Shown piece after piece: positions 1 to 8,382 of a DNA stretch of 22,733 bases. The stretch spans positions 1 to 22,733 of the forward strand of contig JBGUKN010000005.1 of assembly GCA_045114455.1 (NCBI GenBank), given 5' to 3'. The notes beneath the pieces are model-generated. The model ran no database searches. It saw nothing but the letters and a program-made list of their open reading frames with translations, and had not been told where the DNA came from. Made by a program: the position numbers and the translations under genes. Source of the DNA: UBA1732 sp045114455. Lineage in GTDB: Bacteria; Verrucomicrobiota; Lentisphaeria; Victivallales; UBA1829. Position 1 is the first letter of the stretch. Every line of letters begins with the position of its first letter.

Positions 1-1361
1 CCACGCCCGCCGCGCCGTCCATCCTCCCGCGCATCAGCGAATTCTTCGGCCGCGAATACGCCGCCGCCCTGCTCCCGTTCTCCCGCACAGAACGCGGCAT
101 CACCGTGAACGGCTTCATCGCGCGGCGCGGATTCACGCGCAACTCCCGCGCCGAACAGCGCATCTTCGTGAACGCCCGCCCCGTCGAATCCGCCCCAGTC
201 TACCGCGCCGTCAAGGAGGCCTGCGGCCCCATGCTCGAACGCGGCAGGTTCCAGCCCGCGCTGATCTACCTCGCCATGCCGCCCGGGTCCGTCGACGTGA
301 ACGTCCATCCGACCAAACGCGAAGTGCGGTTCCGCAACGAATTCGACGTGATCGCCGCGGTCCGCACGGCCGTATCCGCCGCACTCCGCACCAATGACGC
401 CGTGATCCCGGTCACGGCGGAGGGCATGAACGACCCGGCGGAGACTTCCTCGCGCCTCTTCCCCGATTTCTCGCCGGACATCCGCCCCCGCGAAGAGACG
501 TATGAACAGGCAAGCAGCGCGCCCTCCGCAGACGACGCCCCGGTCCCCGCCTCCGGCATCGTCACGTCCGTCGATTCCCTGCTCGAATCCGCCCGCGTCG
601 GATACCGCGTCCTCGGCCCGATGCTCCATGCGCCGTTCGGAAACGCTACGGCCGCGCAGAACACGAACTGCTCCGCGCCACAGACGGAAGACGCCGAATT
701 GCCGATCCCCCCGGAACGACAGCAGCAACCGTCCCCGGACGAGCTTCGTCCCGATTTCCGCCTCGTGGCGGAGGATGCCCCCGCGTCCGACTTCGGCGGC
801 ACGGGCCTTCGGCTGCTCGGCGTGCTGGAGAACTCCTACATCGTGGCGGCCATCCCCGGCGGCCTCGTCCTGATCGACCAGCACGCCGCGCACGAGCGCG
901 TCCTCTTCGAACGCATCCTGAACGGCATCGACGGCACGCTCTCGCAGAAACTTCTGATGCCGATCACCATCGAGCTGTCGCCCGCGGACATGGCATACGT
1001 CGCCCGCAACCTGCACGAATTTGAGAACATCGGGTTCGAGATCGAGCCGTTCGGCAAAAACACGGTCAAGCTGAACTCCATTCCCGCCGCGATCAAACAG
1101 GAAAACGTCGGCGGGTTCTTCCACGACATGCTCGCAAGAATCGGCGAATACGGCGCGGGCCAGCGTCTCGCCACAGACACCCTCGCCCGTGCCGCCTGCA
1201 AAGCCGCCGTCAAGGCGCACGACCGCCTTTCCCTCCAGGAGGCCGCCGCGCTCATCGAACAGATGTCCCACTGTGCCCTGCCCTACTCCTGCCCGCACGG
1301 ACGCCCAACCATGCTCAACATCTCCATCTCCGAAATCGAACGGCGTTTCGGACGGAAATAA
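1..1361 (+). CDS. mutL: DNA mismatch repair protein MutL, 3' part (5' end outside window)
   Basis: The reading frame is open from the left edge (first full codon at base 3), so this is the C-terminal part of MutL and not a short gene starting at the internal GTG at 105. The visible protein begins in the S5-fold transducer domain of the GHKL ATPase half, shown by QRIFVNARPV and VDVNVHPTKREVRF. A Pro/Ala/Ser/Asp-rich linker follows (about bases 420-780), then the C-terminal dimerisation domain. That domain carries DQHAAHERVLFE, the DQHA(x)2E(x)4E metal site of MutL proteins with nicking activity, plus ACKAAVKAHD and CPHGRPTM. These motifs put it with the endonuclease-type MutLs of bacteria lacking MutH, which nick DNA after MutS recognises a mismatch. 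The ATPase motifs lie outside the window. nadE follows 18 bases downstream. The identity is firm. Confidence 0.97.
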   Translation, partial: TPAAPSILPRISEFFGREYAAALLPFSRTERGITVNGFIARRGFTRNSRAEQRIFVNARPVESAPVYRAVKEACGPMLERGRFQPALIYLAMPPGSVDVNVHPTKREVRFRNEFDVIAAVRTAVSAALRTNDAVIPVTAEGMNDPAETSSRLFPDFSPDIRPREETYEQASSAPSADDAPVPASGIVTSVDSLLESARVGYRVLGPMLHAPFGNATAAQNTNCSAPQTEDAELPIPPERQQQPSPDELRPDFRLVAEDAPASDFGGTGLRLLGVLENSYIVAAIPGGLVLIDQHAAHERVLFERILNGIDGTLSQKLLMPITIELSPADMAYVARNLHEFENIGFEIEPFGKNTVKLNSIPAAIKQENVGGFFHDMLARIGEYGAGQRLATDTLARAACKAAVKAHDRLSLQEAAALIEQMSHCALPYSCPHGRPTMLNISISEIERRFGRK

Positions 1362-1379
1362 CATAGGAACCGCCTCATC

Positions 1380-3146
1380 ATGCCTGCAAGAAAGACCACG
1401 AAAAAAGCTCCGGCGAAACCCGCCGTCCTCCCGAAAACCAGTCGCATCAAAGCCGCCGCGGACGTCTCCGGCGCCGGGTTCCGCCTCGCCGATCCCATGT
1501 GGAATGCCCATGAAATCCTCGCCGCGCTCGAGATGTATGCGTCATTCGGCGTCTCCGCCGTCGTCTTCCCCGAACTCTGCATCACCGGCGCGTCCTGCGG
1601 CGACCTCTTCCGCCAGAACATCCTCCTCGACGTGGCGCAGAAGGCCGTCAAGTTCCTCCTGAAGGAAACCGCCGCGCTTCCCGTCACGTTCGTCGTCGGC
1701 GTCCCGGAACGCTCCAAATCCGGCGTCCTCTACGCCGTCACGCTCTGCATCCGCGCCGGAAAGGTCATCGCGCGCAACAAGAAGCCGCTCGACGCCCCGG
1801 CCACGGTCTTCGCCCCCATCGAACTCGTCTCCACGCGCCGCAAACGCAACCCGGAACGCCTTATCCTCTGTCCGTCCGCTGTCCCGTCCGCACTCATGAC
1901 GCCGTCGGATTTCCGTTCGTTCGCGCTCGCGGCGGCAAAGGATCATCAGGCGGATTTCATCCTCGCCGCCCCGAAGTCCGGCGAATCCGTGACCGACGGC
2001 TTCTACGGCATGCCGGTCTGCTGCTCCGTGATGGTCCACGGCGGCGAACCGGTCCTCGCCGACCTCTCCGATCCGTGCCCGTCGCTGGAATTCGATGCGA
2101 AGTTCGAACCCGCGGACAAACAGTATCTCCTGAGCTTCGAGGAAGACCCGAAACGCCTCGCCGCACTCGGACGCGACCCGCTGCCGTTCCTGCCGAAGGA
2201 CCGCGCGGGCACGATCTGGATTGCCGCCGCGCTCGAATCCGCGCTGGCGCACCGCATGACGACCGCGCACGCCGACAAGCTCGTGATCGGCGTCTCCGGC
2301 GGCCTCGACTCCACGCTCGCGCTCCTCGTCGCGCACGAAGCCGCCGCCACGCTCAATCTCCCCGCCTCCTCGGTCATCGCGGTCTCCATGCCAGGATTCG
2401 GCACCACGGCGCGCACGAAGAACAACGCCGCGCGCCTTGCCGAGCTCCTCGGCTGCGACTGCCGCACCGTCGACATCCGGCCCGCCTGCCTCCGGCATTT
2501 CGCCGACATCGGACACGATCCGAAGATCGCCGACGTGGTATTCGAGAACGCCCAGGCGCGCGAACGCACCCAGATTCTGATGGACATCGCGAACGGCTCG
2601 AACGCGCTGGTCGTCGGCACGGGCGACCTCTCCGAGATCGCGCTCGGCTGGTGCACCTATAACGGCGACCAAATGAGCATGTACGCGGTCAATTCCGGCG
2701 TCCCGAAGACCCTCGTCCGCCACCTCGTCGCGTTCTACGCGGGCGAACACGGCGGCAGGATCGCCCCGGTTCTGAAAGACATCCTCGACACGCCCGTCTC
2801 GCCCGAACTCGTCCCGGCCTCCGAAACCGGCGAATCCGGGCACAAGACCGAACAGATCCTCGGCGCGTACGAACTGCATGATTTCTACCTCTTCCACCTC
2901 GTGCGCCTCAACGAATCCCCGCGCGAAATCCTCCGCAAGGCGAAGAAGGTCTTCGCCGGGAAGTACGCCGCGGACGAGATCCGCCGCACGCTCGAGCTCT
3001 TCCTTCGCAGGTTCTTCACCCAGCAGTTCAAGCGGTCCTGCTCGCCCGACGGTCCCGCGGTCTCCCCGCTCTCCCTCTCGCCGCGCGCGGGCTGGCGTGT
3101 CCCGTCCGACGCCTCCCCTGCGCTCTGGCTCGACGACCTGAAGTAA
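1380..3146 (+). CDS. nadE: NAD(+) synthase, glutamine-dependent type with divergent amidase domain
   Basis: The 588-residue protein has the two-domain layout of glutamine-dependent NAD synthetase: an N-terminal nitrilase-like amidase (about 25-250) and a C-terminal ATP-pyrophosphatase domain (about 280-560) that amidates deamido-NAD at the last step of NAD synthesis. The synthetase half is well conserved: the PP-loop SGGLDS is at 306-311, followed by VVGTGDLSEIALGW and TYNGDQMSMYAVN. The amidase half is shorter than usual. The Glu (FPEL, E65) and a candidate Lys (K134/K135) remain, but the usual ICEDLW block with the nucleophile Cys is not recognisable. The only nearby Cys is C164 in LILCPSA, and parts on both sides seem deleted. 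The N-terminus has a Lys/Ala-rich extension. The ATG has an AGGA about 11 bases upstream. It is probably cotranscribed with mutL. Family assignment is firm; glutamine use is doubtful. Confidence 0.93.
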   Translation: MPARKTTKKAPAKPAVLPKTSRIKAAADVSGAGFRLADPMWNAHEILAALEMYASFGVSAVVFPELCITGASCGDLFRQNILLDVAQKAVKFLLKETAALPVTFVVGVPERSKSGVLYAVTLCIRAGKVIARNKKPLDAPATVFAPIELVSTRRKRNPERLILCPSAVPSALMTPSDFRSFALAAAKDHQADFILAAPKSGESVTDGFYGMPVCCSVMVHGGEPVLADLSDPCPSLEFDAKFEPADKQYLLSFEEDPKRLAALGRDPLPFLPKDRAGTIWIAAALESALAHRMTTAHADKLVIGVSGGLDSTLALLVAHEAAATLNLPASSVIAVSMPGFGTTARTKNNAARLAELLGCDCRTVDIRPACLRHFADIGHDPKIADVVFENAQARERTQILMDIANGSNALVVGTGDLSEIALGWCTYNGDQMSMYAVNSGVPKTLVRHLVAFYAGEHGGRIAPVLKDILDTPVSPELVPASETGESGHKTEQILGAYELHDFYLFHLVRLNESPREILRKAKKVFAGKYAADEIRRTLELFLRRFFTQQFKRSCSPDGPAVSPLSLSPRAGWRVPSDASPALWLDDLK

Positions 3147-3182
3147 CCGGAAAACGAACGGAACAGAACGGACCCACAGGAC

Positions 3183-4292
3183 ATGGAAGCCTCGCACAAC
3201 AGCTTTTTTTCCTTTTTCAGCGACCTTTTCTCGGACGCCCCCGGGATCGCGATCTTCGATCCGGCCGTTTTCTCGGAGGCCATGCGCGAATATCCGGTCT
3301 TCTTCGCGTTCGTCGCGTTCTGGTTCGGGTGCTGCATCGGCTCGTTCCTGAACGTCTGCGTGTACCGCCTGCCGCTCGGCATGAGCCTGGTTTCGCCGCC
3401 TTCGCACTGCACGACCTGCGACCACAAGATCACGGTGTGGGAGAACATCCCGATCTTCAGCTATCTGTGCCTTCGCGGCAAATGCCGCTGGTGCGGTGCG
3501 CCGATCTCGCCACGCTACCTGTTCGGGGAAATGCTCGTCGGCATGATGTACATGGCGTCGTTCGTGTACGTCCTGCGCTTTCATCTCCCGCTGCCGACGA
3601 TGTTCGTGTATTTCCTGACGGTCTCCGTGGCGTACCCGGCGGCGCTGATCGACATGAAGGTGCGTCTGATCCCGAACGAACTCACATACTCGCTTCTGGT
3701 TCTCGCGCCGCTGTACCATCTGCTCCACGGCGTCGGGCTGGAGCCCCATCTGCTCGACTGGCGCGGATTCCTGATCTCCGTCGTGACCGCCGGGCTGTTC
3801 GGCACGCTCCTGACGCTTTTCGCGTGGCTCGGCGAAAGGGTTATGAAACGCGAAGCGTTCGGGCTGGGCGACGTGAAGCTGATCGCCGGACTGGCCGCCG
3901 CGCTCGGCGCGCTCCCCGCGCTTTGGATCATGCTCTCCGGCTCCCTGATCGCCGTCGTCTTCATGCCCATCTACACGCTCCGCCACCCGAAATTCCGCCG
4001 CCGCGGATTCGCCTTCGGCCCTTTCCTCTCCGTCGGGCTCGGCCTCTGGCTCCTCTTCGGCATCCCGTTCACGGACGCCGTGCTCTATCCAGACAAGGAC
4101 ATGGACATCTCCGCGATCTCGTTCGTCAACGACCACAACACGAATTACTACGACCGCTACCGCGAGCGCGTCCTGCAGATGCTGGACGAACTGGAGGAAC
4201 GCCGCATCCGCGAGGAGGAAGAAAAGGAAGAGAAGAAACAGGAGGAACAGGATATTCAGCGTCAAATCGGAGAATGCGAAGTCGAACTTTGA
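3183..4292 (+). CDS. Prepilin peptidase / N-methyltransferase (A24 family, PilD/GspO type)
   Basis: This 369-residue polytopic membrane protein has all the marks of a type IV prepilin peptidase. GSFLNVCVYRLP (53-64) opens the N-terminal domain, which holds two zinc-type CxxC pairs (C76/C79, C101/C104). The two catalytic aspartates are in LIDMK (D157) and GLGDVK (D230). Such enzymes cleave the leader of type IV pilins and pseudopilins at the inner membrane and methylate the new N-terminus. About seven hydrophobic segments lie between residues 38 and 300. The last ~65 residues form a hydrophilic, very Glu/Lys/Arg-rich tail that looks helical and is not usual for the family. The start codon has only a very close AGG, so the exact start is less sure. 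No pilin or secretion genes are in the window. It is 36 bases after nadE and probably the last gene of that operon. Confidence 0.95.
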   Translation: MEASHNSFFSFFSDLFSDAPGIAIFDPAVFSEAMREYPVFFAFVAFWFGCCIGSFLNVCVYRLPLGMSLVSPPSHCTTCDHKITVWENIPIFSYLCLRGKCRWCGAPISPRYLFGEMLVGMMYMASFVYVLRFHLPLPTMFVYFLTVSVAYPAALIDMKVRLIPNELTYSLLVLAPLYHLLHGVGLEPHLLDWRGFLISVVTAGLFGTLLTLFAWLGERVMKREAFGLGDVKLIAGLAAALGALPALWIMLSGSLIAVVFMPIYTLRHPKFRRRGFAFGPFLSVGLGLWLLFGIPFTDAVLYPDKDMDISAISFVNDHNTNYYDRYRERVLQMLDELEERRIREEEEKEEKKQEEQDIQRQIGECEVEL

Positions 4293-4349
4293 GCCGCCGG
4301 AGCGCAAAACACGGCGGCGGCTGTATGCGGAACAAATTTCCGTTTTTTT
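4292..4349 (+). terminator. Probable terminator after prepilin peptidase gene
   Basis: Two hairpins follow the stop codon. The first pairs AGCCGCCG (4292-4299) with CGGCGGCT (4315-4322). The second pairs CGGAA (4328-4332) with TTCCG (4338-4342) and runs straight into seven T's (4343-4349). The second hairpin with its T tract is the likely intrinsic terminator, and the next promoter begins directly after it. Confidence 0.6.
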
Positions 4350-4350
4350 C

Positions 4351-4378
4351 TTGACAAACCCTCTTCCTAAGATATATT
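4351..4378 (+). promoter_or_regulatory. Sigma-70-like promoter for the WecA-like gene
   Basis: TTGACA (4351-4356) and TATATT (4373-4378) are separated by 16 bases in a locally AT-rich stretch. Transcription would start near 4385, giving a leader of about 55 bases before the GTG at 4439. Confidence 0.7.
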
Positions 4379-4438
4379 AAGAGATTGTATGGAGCGAAAA
4401 CCGCTCCTTTTCCGTTTTCGAAACCAAAGGCTTTCATC

Positions 4439-5557
4439 GTGAACCGATATCTCTGGCTGTATGCCGCGGCCTTCGCGGCGTCGTTCCTGCTCTCGCTGCC
4501 GGTCGTGCCGCTCTGCCGGGTCCTCGCGCGCCGCACCGGGATCATGGACGTGCCGAAATCCGAGGGGCACAAGCTCCACGGGAAGGCGACTCCGCTGCTC
4601 GGCGGCGTGGCGATCCTGATCTCGTGGCTGCTCCCGGTCCTGGCGGGCGCGATTGCGCTCCTCGTCGCGCCGGGGCGGTTCCGGGAGGAGATCGTCGGCG
4701 GCTTCCGAAACATCGCAGGCGAGCTCGCCATGATCTGCGTCTGCGCGACGGCGGCGGTCATCCTCGGCGTGATCGACGACAAACATGCCATGCGCGCCTC
4801 GTTCAAGTTCGCCGGGCAGTTCCTCATCGCGTTCGCCATGGTCTTTTTCGGCGGATTGCACATCACGCTTTTCATCCCGTCGCCGTTCCTCACCGTCCCG
4901 ATCTCCGTCTTCTGGATCGTCTTCATCATGAACGCCATGAACTTCTTCGACAACATGGACGGGCTGTCCGTCGGCACGGCGGCGATCGCCTTCCTGTTCT
5001 TCACGGCGGCGGCATGGTGCGGCGGACAGTTCTTCGTGGCCGCGCTCGCGGCGTGTTCGGCGGGCGCGTGCTGCGGGTTCTGGCTCTTCAACAAAGCCCC
5101 TGCGTCGATCTTCATGGGCGATGCGGGCAGCCACCTGGTCGGATTCCTGCTGGCGGTCGTCAGTGCCCGCGTGACCTACTACAACCCCGACGTCGCCGCG
5201 GCGAAATATTCCGTCCTGATCCCGCTTTTCATCCTCGCAGTCCCCGTTTTCGACGCCTTCGCGGTCGTCCTCATCCGGCTTCACAACCACAAGCCGTTCT
5301 ACGTCGGCGACCACAACCACATTTCGCACCGGTTCGTGCGGATGGGGCTCACCCGTCCGCAGGCCGTCCGGATCATCCATCTGCTGTCCGTCGTGGCAGG
5401 GCTGGGCGCGATCCCCCTGCTCTGGGGCGACGCCCGCACATGCTTCGTGCTGCTGGCGCAGGGCGTGGTGATCCTGCTGATCCTGACATTGCTGCAATTT
5501 CAAACGATACCCAAACAGAACGACAACCAGGAGACACCCCACCATGAACAATCCTGA
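4439..5557 (+). CDS. MraY/WecA/TagO-family polyprenyl-phosphate sugar-1-phosphate transferase
   Basis: This is a polytopic membrane enzyme of the family that moves a sugar-1-phosphate from a UDP-sugar to a lipid carrier, the first step of surface polysaccharide or wall polymer synthesis. Counted from the GTG start (372 residues), the motifs are HGKATPLLGG (47-56), the Mg-binding VIDD (D113, D114), MNAMNFFDNMDGL (164-176), MGDAGS (226-231) and DHNHISHR (291-298). The last resembles the WecA/TagO HIHH loop rather than MraY, so a UDP-GlcNAc or similar UDP-HexNAc transferase is more likely than the peptidoglycan enzyme. The GTG is preferred because a TTG at 4385 falls at the expected transcription start, whereas AAGG lies 8 bases before the GTG. 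It overlaps the next gene by 14 bases. The sugar is not determinable here. Confidence 0.92.
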   Translation: MNRYLWLYAAAFAASFLLSLPVVPLCRVLARRTGIMDVPKSEGHKLHGKATPLLGGVAILISWLLPVLAGAIALLVAPGRFREEIVGGFRNIAGELAMICVCATAAVILGVIDDKHAMRASFKFAGQFLIAFAMVFFGGLHITLFIPSPFLTVPISVFWIVFIMNAMNFFDNMDGLSVGTAAIAFLFFTAAAWCGGQFFVAALAACSAGACCGFWLFNKAPASIFMGDAGSHLVGFLLAVVSARVTYYNPDVAAAKYSVLIPLFILAVPVFDAFAVVLIRLHNHKPFYVGDHNHISHRFVRMGLTRPQAVRIIHLLSVVAGLGAIPLLWGDARTCFVLLAQGVVILLILTLLQFQTIPKQNDNQETPHHEQS

Positions 5558-7700
5558 AAACGTCAACGAGCCCACCATGAAGTTCCGCCGCATCGGCGGC
5601 TCCTCCCAGCTCGTCATCGAATCCGCGAACGACTTCCGCAACGCCTATGAGCTCGATCCGGCGCACTGGACGCTCACCAGCATTCCGGCAAAGAATCTGC
5701 TCTGCCCCGCCGACTTCCTCGCACTGATCCCGCAGGACGCCTCCGGCCGCATCCATGTGAAGGACGTCCGCGCCCTCCTGAAATGGGTCATCTCCACGGT
5801 CGCCGACCTCGCCGACTTCATCACCGCCGCCCCCGCGCTCCGCCTCGCCGCGCTGAACACGGAGGACGCCGACGGACTCCGCGCGAAGGAGACCGCCGAG
5901 CTCGCGCTGAAGCGCATCGGTTCGGAGAACACTTCGGCCATCACGATCGAACAGATCAACGAATTCAAGACGCTCGTCTCCAACGCGCTCCAGAACGGCG
6001 ACGGCATCATCCCGCCCGGCCCCGTGCAGGACGAGATCACCGCCGAGTGCATCAAGTTCGCAATGGCCGCCGTCGGCTCGCAGAAGGACATTTCCGGCGC
6101 GGACGGCATCGGCGCCGCCGAACTCGATGCCTTCGAAGCCATGCTGAAGGGATTCCTCGCCTGGACTGACGAGGGCATCGCCCGCGAAAAGGAACTCTTC
6201 CCCTACGCCGCCGCAACCGCCGGACTCTGGAGCGCATACCAGTCCGTCGCCGCCGACGTCGACGACTATTTCGAGAGCTGCCACGCCCTCGTCTTCGCCG
6301 GCGGGCACGAATCCTCGTCCCGCGTCCCGAAGAACACCTTCGACCCCAACGATTCCTCCTCCGTCGAAGACTTCTTCAAGAAGGCCCCGCTCGCGCCCGC
6401 CGACCCGGCCTGCATCCTGCATCTGAACGAACGCGTGAACCCGAACCGCGCGGGCGCCCTGACCGCGTTTTTCGCGGCGTTCCGCGCCAGCGTCCCCGGC
6501 GACGCGGCATCCATCTCCGAATCCGAATGGACCGCGTTCAAGGCCGCCATCGCCCCCTACGGCGACTGGACCGGCCGCAAGAACACCGACAAGCTCGACG
6601 GACTCGACCTGGAACGTCTCCGCGCAGTCGCCGCGTCCAAGGCGTTCGAAAGCATCCGCGCCATGATCGCCGAGGACGCCGTCGTGTCCAACAACGTCAC
6701 CTGCTGCGACCTCGTCCGCAAGGTCATCATCTGCCAGACCAACCTCCGCGAGTTCCTGAACAACTTCATCAACATGGAGGCGCTCTTCTCCCCTGAAAAG
6801 CGTTCCTTCATCCTCGCGGGCAAGCTCGTCATGAACGGCTTCAACTTCCACATGTGCATGATCGTCCACGACGTCGCCGCGCACAAGAAGATCGCCGCCA
6901 CCAGCAACGTCTGCGTGATGTACATCAACGCCACCACCGGCACCGCGCCCGCGGTGAAGTCCATGACACTCGCCGTCGCCGTCACCGCCGGCACCATGCG
7001 CCGCCTCTTCATCGGCAAGTCCGGCGTATTCTACACCCCGGACGGACTCATCTGGGACGCCGTCATCACCGACCTCATCCAGCAGCCGGTCTCCCTGAAG
7101 GAAGCCATCCTCATGCCGTTCTACCGCATCGGCGACATCATCCAGAACCAGGCTGAAAAGCACTTCGCCGCCAAGACCAACGCGTTCGAGGCGGACGTCA
7201 CGAAAAACGTCGACTCCAAGCTCGCGGGCGGCGATCAGCCGAAGAAGGAAGGCGGACTCAACATGCCCATGCTCATCATGGGCGGCGGCGTCGGCATCGC
7301 GGCCTTGGGCAGCAGCTTCGCATTCATGGCAAAGAGCCTCCAGGGCGTCTCCATCTGGCGCATCCTCGCCGTCCTCCTCGGCGTTTTCATCATCATCTGC
7401 GCGCCGTTCGTGATCCTCTCCCTCCTGAAGCTCTTCCGCCGCAGCCTCACGCGCTTCCTCGAAGCCAACGGCTGCGCCCTGAACCGCGAAATGCGCCTCA
7501 CGCTCGCGCTCGGACGCATCTTCACCTACGTCCCGCGCATCCCCGGGCACTTCTCGCTCTATGTGCTGGACACGGTCTCCGCGGGCGACGATCCCGACAT
7601 GTCCCGTCATCCGCTCATGAACATCATCTACAAGGTCCTGATCGCAGTCCTGATCATCCAGGTCATCCTGTTCATCTGGGTCAAGTTCTTCCTGCACTGA
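5544..7700 (+). CDS. Unrecognised 718-residue protein with C-terminal membrane segments and EF-hand-like N-terminus
   Basis: I do not recognise a named family. The ATG has AGGAG at 5529-5533, inside the end of the preceding gene, which it overlaps by 14 bases; this suggests translational coupling. The first ~560 residues are hydrophilic and mostly helical, with no signal peptide. The N-terminal 210 residues contain turn motifs that resemble degenerate calcium EF-hands: DASGRIHVKDV (65-75), NGDGIIP (151-157) and GADGIGAAELD (185-195). Each lacks some of the usual ligands. Three hydrophobic segments lie near the end: about 575-595 (Gly-rich), 604-631 and 692-714. The protein ends four residues after the last segment. 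The bulk would sit on one side of the membrane with the N-terminus cytoplasmic. The pairing with a lipid-linked sugar transferase might mean an envelope role, but this is only context. A strong terminator follows. Confidence 0.85.
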   Translation: MNNPENVNEPTMKFRRIGGSSQLVIESANDFRNAYELDPAHWTLTSIPAKNLLCPADFLALIPQDASGRIHVKDVRALLKWVISTVADLADFITAAPALRLAALNTEDADGLRAKETAELALKRIGSENTSAITIEQINEFKTLVSNALQNGDGIIPPGPVQDEITAECIKFAMAAVGSQKDISGADGIGAAELDAFEAMLKGFLAWTDEGIAREKELFPYAAATAGLWSAYQSVAADVDDYFESCHALVFAGGHESSSRVPKNTFDPNDSSSVEDFFKKAPLAPADPACILHLNERVNPNRAGALTAFFAAFRASVPGDAASISESEWTAFKAAIAPYGDWTGRKNTDKLDGLDLERLRAVAASKAFESIRAMIAEDAVVSNNVTCCDLVRKVIICQTNLREFLNNFINMEALFSPEKRSFILAGKLVMNGFNFHMCMIVHDVAAHKKIAATSNVCVMYINATTGTAPAVKSMTLAVAVTAGTMRRLFIGKSGVFYTPDGLIWDAVITDLIQQPVSLKEAILMPFYRIGDIIQNQAEKHFAAKTNAFEADVTKNVDSKLAGGDQPKKEGGLNMPMLIMGGGVGIAALGSSFAFMAKSLQGVSIWRILAVLLGVFIIICAPFVILSLLKLFRRSLTRFLEANGCALNREMRLTLALGRIFTYVPRIPGHFSLYVLDTVSAGDDPDMSRHPLMNIIYKVLIAVLIIQVILFIWVKFFLH

Positions 7701-7725
7701 CCGGACAATATGAACCGTACGTCAT

Positions 7726-7758
7726 GGAGGCGGCGGATGCGCCGCCTCCTTTTTTTTT
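7726..7758 (+). terminator. Strong intrinsic terminator
   Basis: A perfect 10-bp stem, GGAGGCGGCG (7726-7735) with CGCCGCCTCC (7740-7749), closes a four-base GATG loop and is followed by nine T's. It ends the WecA-like/718-residue protein transcript. Confidence 0.95.
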
Positions 7759-7843
7759 GCGCCCGAAACCACGCAGAAAAATATAACTTTCTAAACGATA
7801 GACAAAAAAAACAAAAAAACAGGAACGAATCCCTTTTTCCTCC

Positions 7844-7872
7844 TTGTTTTTTTGCCGGAAGGATGTTATATT
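7844..7872 (+). promoter_or_regulatory. Promoter for the DUF805 gene
   Basis: TTGTTT (7844-7849) and TATATT (7867-7872) are 17 bases apart. The -35 is weak but the -10 is identical to others in the window. The leader to the ATG at 7986 is about 107 bases and contains the hairpin listed separately. The rest of 7759-7843 is A/T-rich with no gene evident. Confidence 0.6.
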
Positions 7873-7882
7873 ATTTTCGATT

Positions 7883-7922
7883 ATGCGGCGGGAAAAGCCC
7901 CGACGGACCGGAAACGCCGCAT
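7883..7922 (+). other. Hairpin in the 5' leader of the DUF805 gene
   Basis: ATGCGGCG (7883-7890) and CGCCGCAT (7915-7922) form a perfect 8-bp stem around 24 bases, a few bases after the expected transcription start. It is not followed by a T tract, so it is not an intrinsic terminator. I could not match the interior to a riboswitch class I know. It could stabilise the mRNA or be a regulatory leader. Confidence 0.5.
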
Positions 7923-7985
7923 GTTCCCTGAAATCATCCTCAAAACCTACCACATAAACCCAAAACAACATAAGGTACCCACACC

Positions 7986-8351
7986 ATGGCAAAATCCTTT
8001 GACTTCAACGAAGTGGTCGAACACTTCAAAAAGGTCGTCACCACCCAGTATTTTGACTTCGACGGCAGAATGAGCAAGCGCGACTTCTGGATGTTCATGA
8101 TCCCCGCGATCATCCTCGGTTTCGTCCCGTTCGTCGGCCAGCTCATCAGCCTCGCCCTCCTGCTCCCGATGCTCGGTGCGACCGCCCGCAGACTTCATGA
8201 CGTCGGCAAGTCCGGCTGGTTCCAGCTCGTCGGCCTCATCTGCCCCCCTATCGGTTCGATCATCGTTCTCGTGGTCTGGTGCCTCCCCGAAGGCCAGGCG
8301 GAAGCCAACGAATACGGCGAAGCCCCCGCGGCTCCCGCTGCCGAGGAATAA
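7986..8351 (+). CDS. DUF805 family membrane protein
   Basis: The 121-residue protein matches the DUF805 family of small inner-membrane proteins of unknown function. Typical marks are YFDFDGRMSKRDFW (22-35) before the first hydrophobic segment and ARRLHDVGKSGW (67-78) before the last. Hydrophobic stretches cover about 35-65 and 79-100. The last ~20 residues are Ala/Glu/Pro-rich and soluble. AAGG about 10 bases before the ATG supports this start. The gene has its own promoter, a structured leader and a strong terminator, so it is a single-gene unit. The family is widespread and the context gives no clue to its role. Confidence 0.92.
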   Translation: MAKSFDFNEVVEHFKKVVTTQYFDFDGRMSKRDFWMFMIPAIILGFVPFVGQLISLALLLPMLGATARRLHDVGKSGWFQLVGLICPPIGSIIVLVVWCLPEGQAEANEYGEAPAAPAAEE

Positions 8352-8382
8352 GCATCCTCCCTTACTCATTCGAGTATCTTCC

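Noticed and set aside
1542..4307. A 921-codon minus-strand open frame opposite nadE and the prepilin peptidase gene
   Set aside because: Same reason: low-complexity charged sequence antisense to two conserved genes. A similar 774-codon frame at 5373-7697 is rejected likewise.
4385..4438. An upstream TTG start for the WecA-like gene
   Set aside because: It falls at the predicted transcription start, 7 bases after the -10, so it would have no ribosome site; the GTG at 4439 has one and begins at the family's first membrane segment.
7883..7922. A known riboswitch class in the DUF805 leader
   Set aside because: I compared it from memory with c-di-GMP, fluoride, guanidine-II and preQ1 patterns and saw no match, so it is listed only as a hairpin.
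7710..7931. A 73-codon plus-strand open frame after the 718-residue gene
   Set aside because: It runs through the 10-bp terminator hairpin and across the next promoter, and has no ribosome site.
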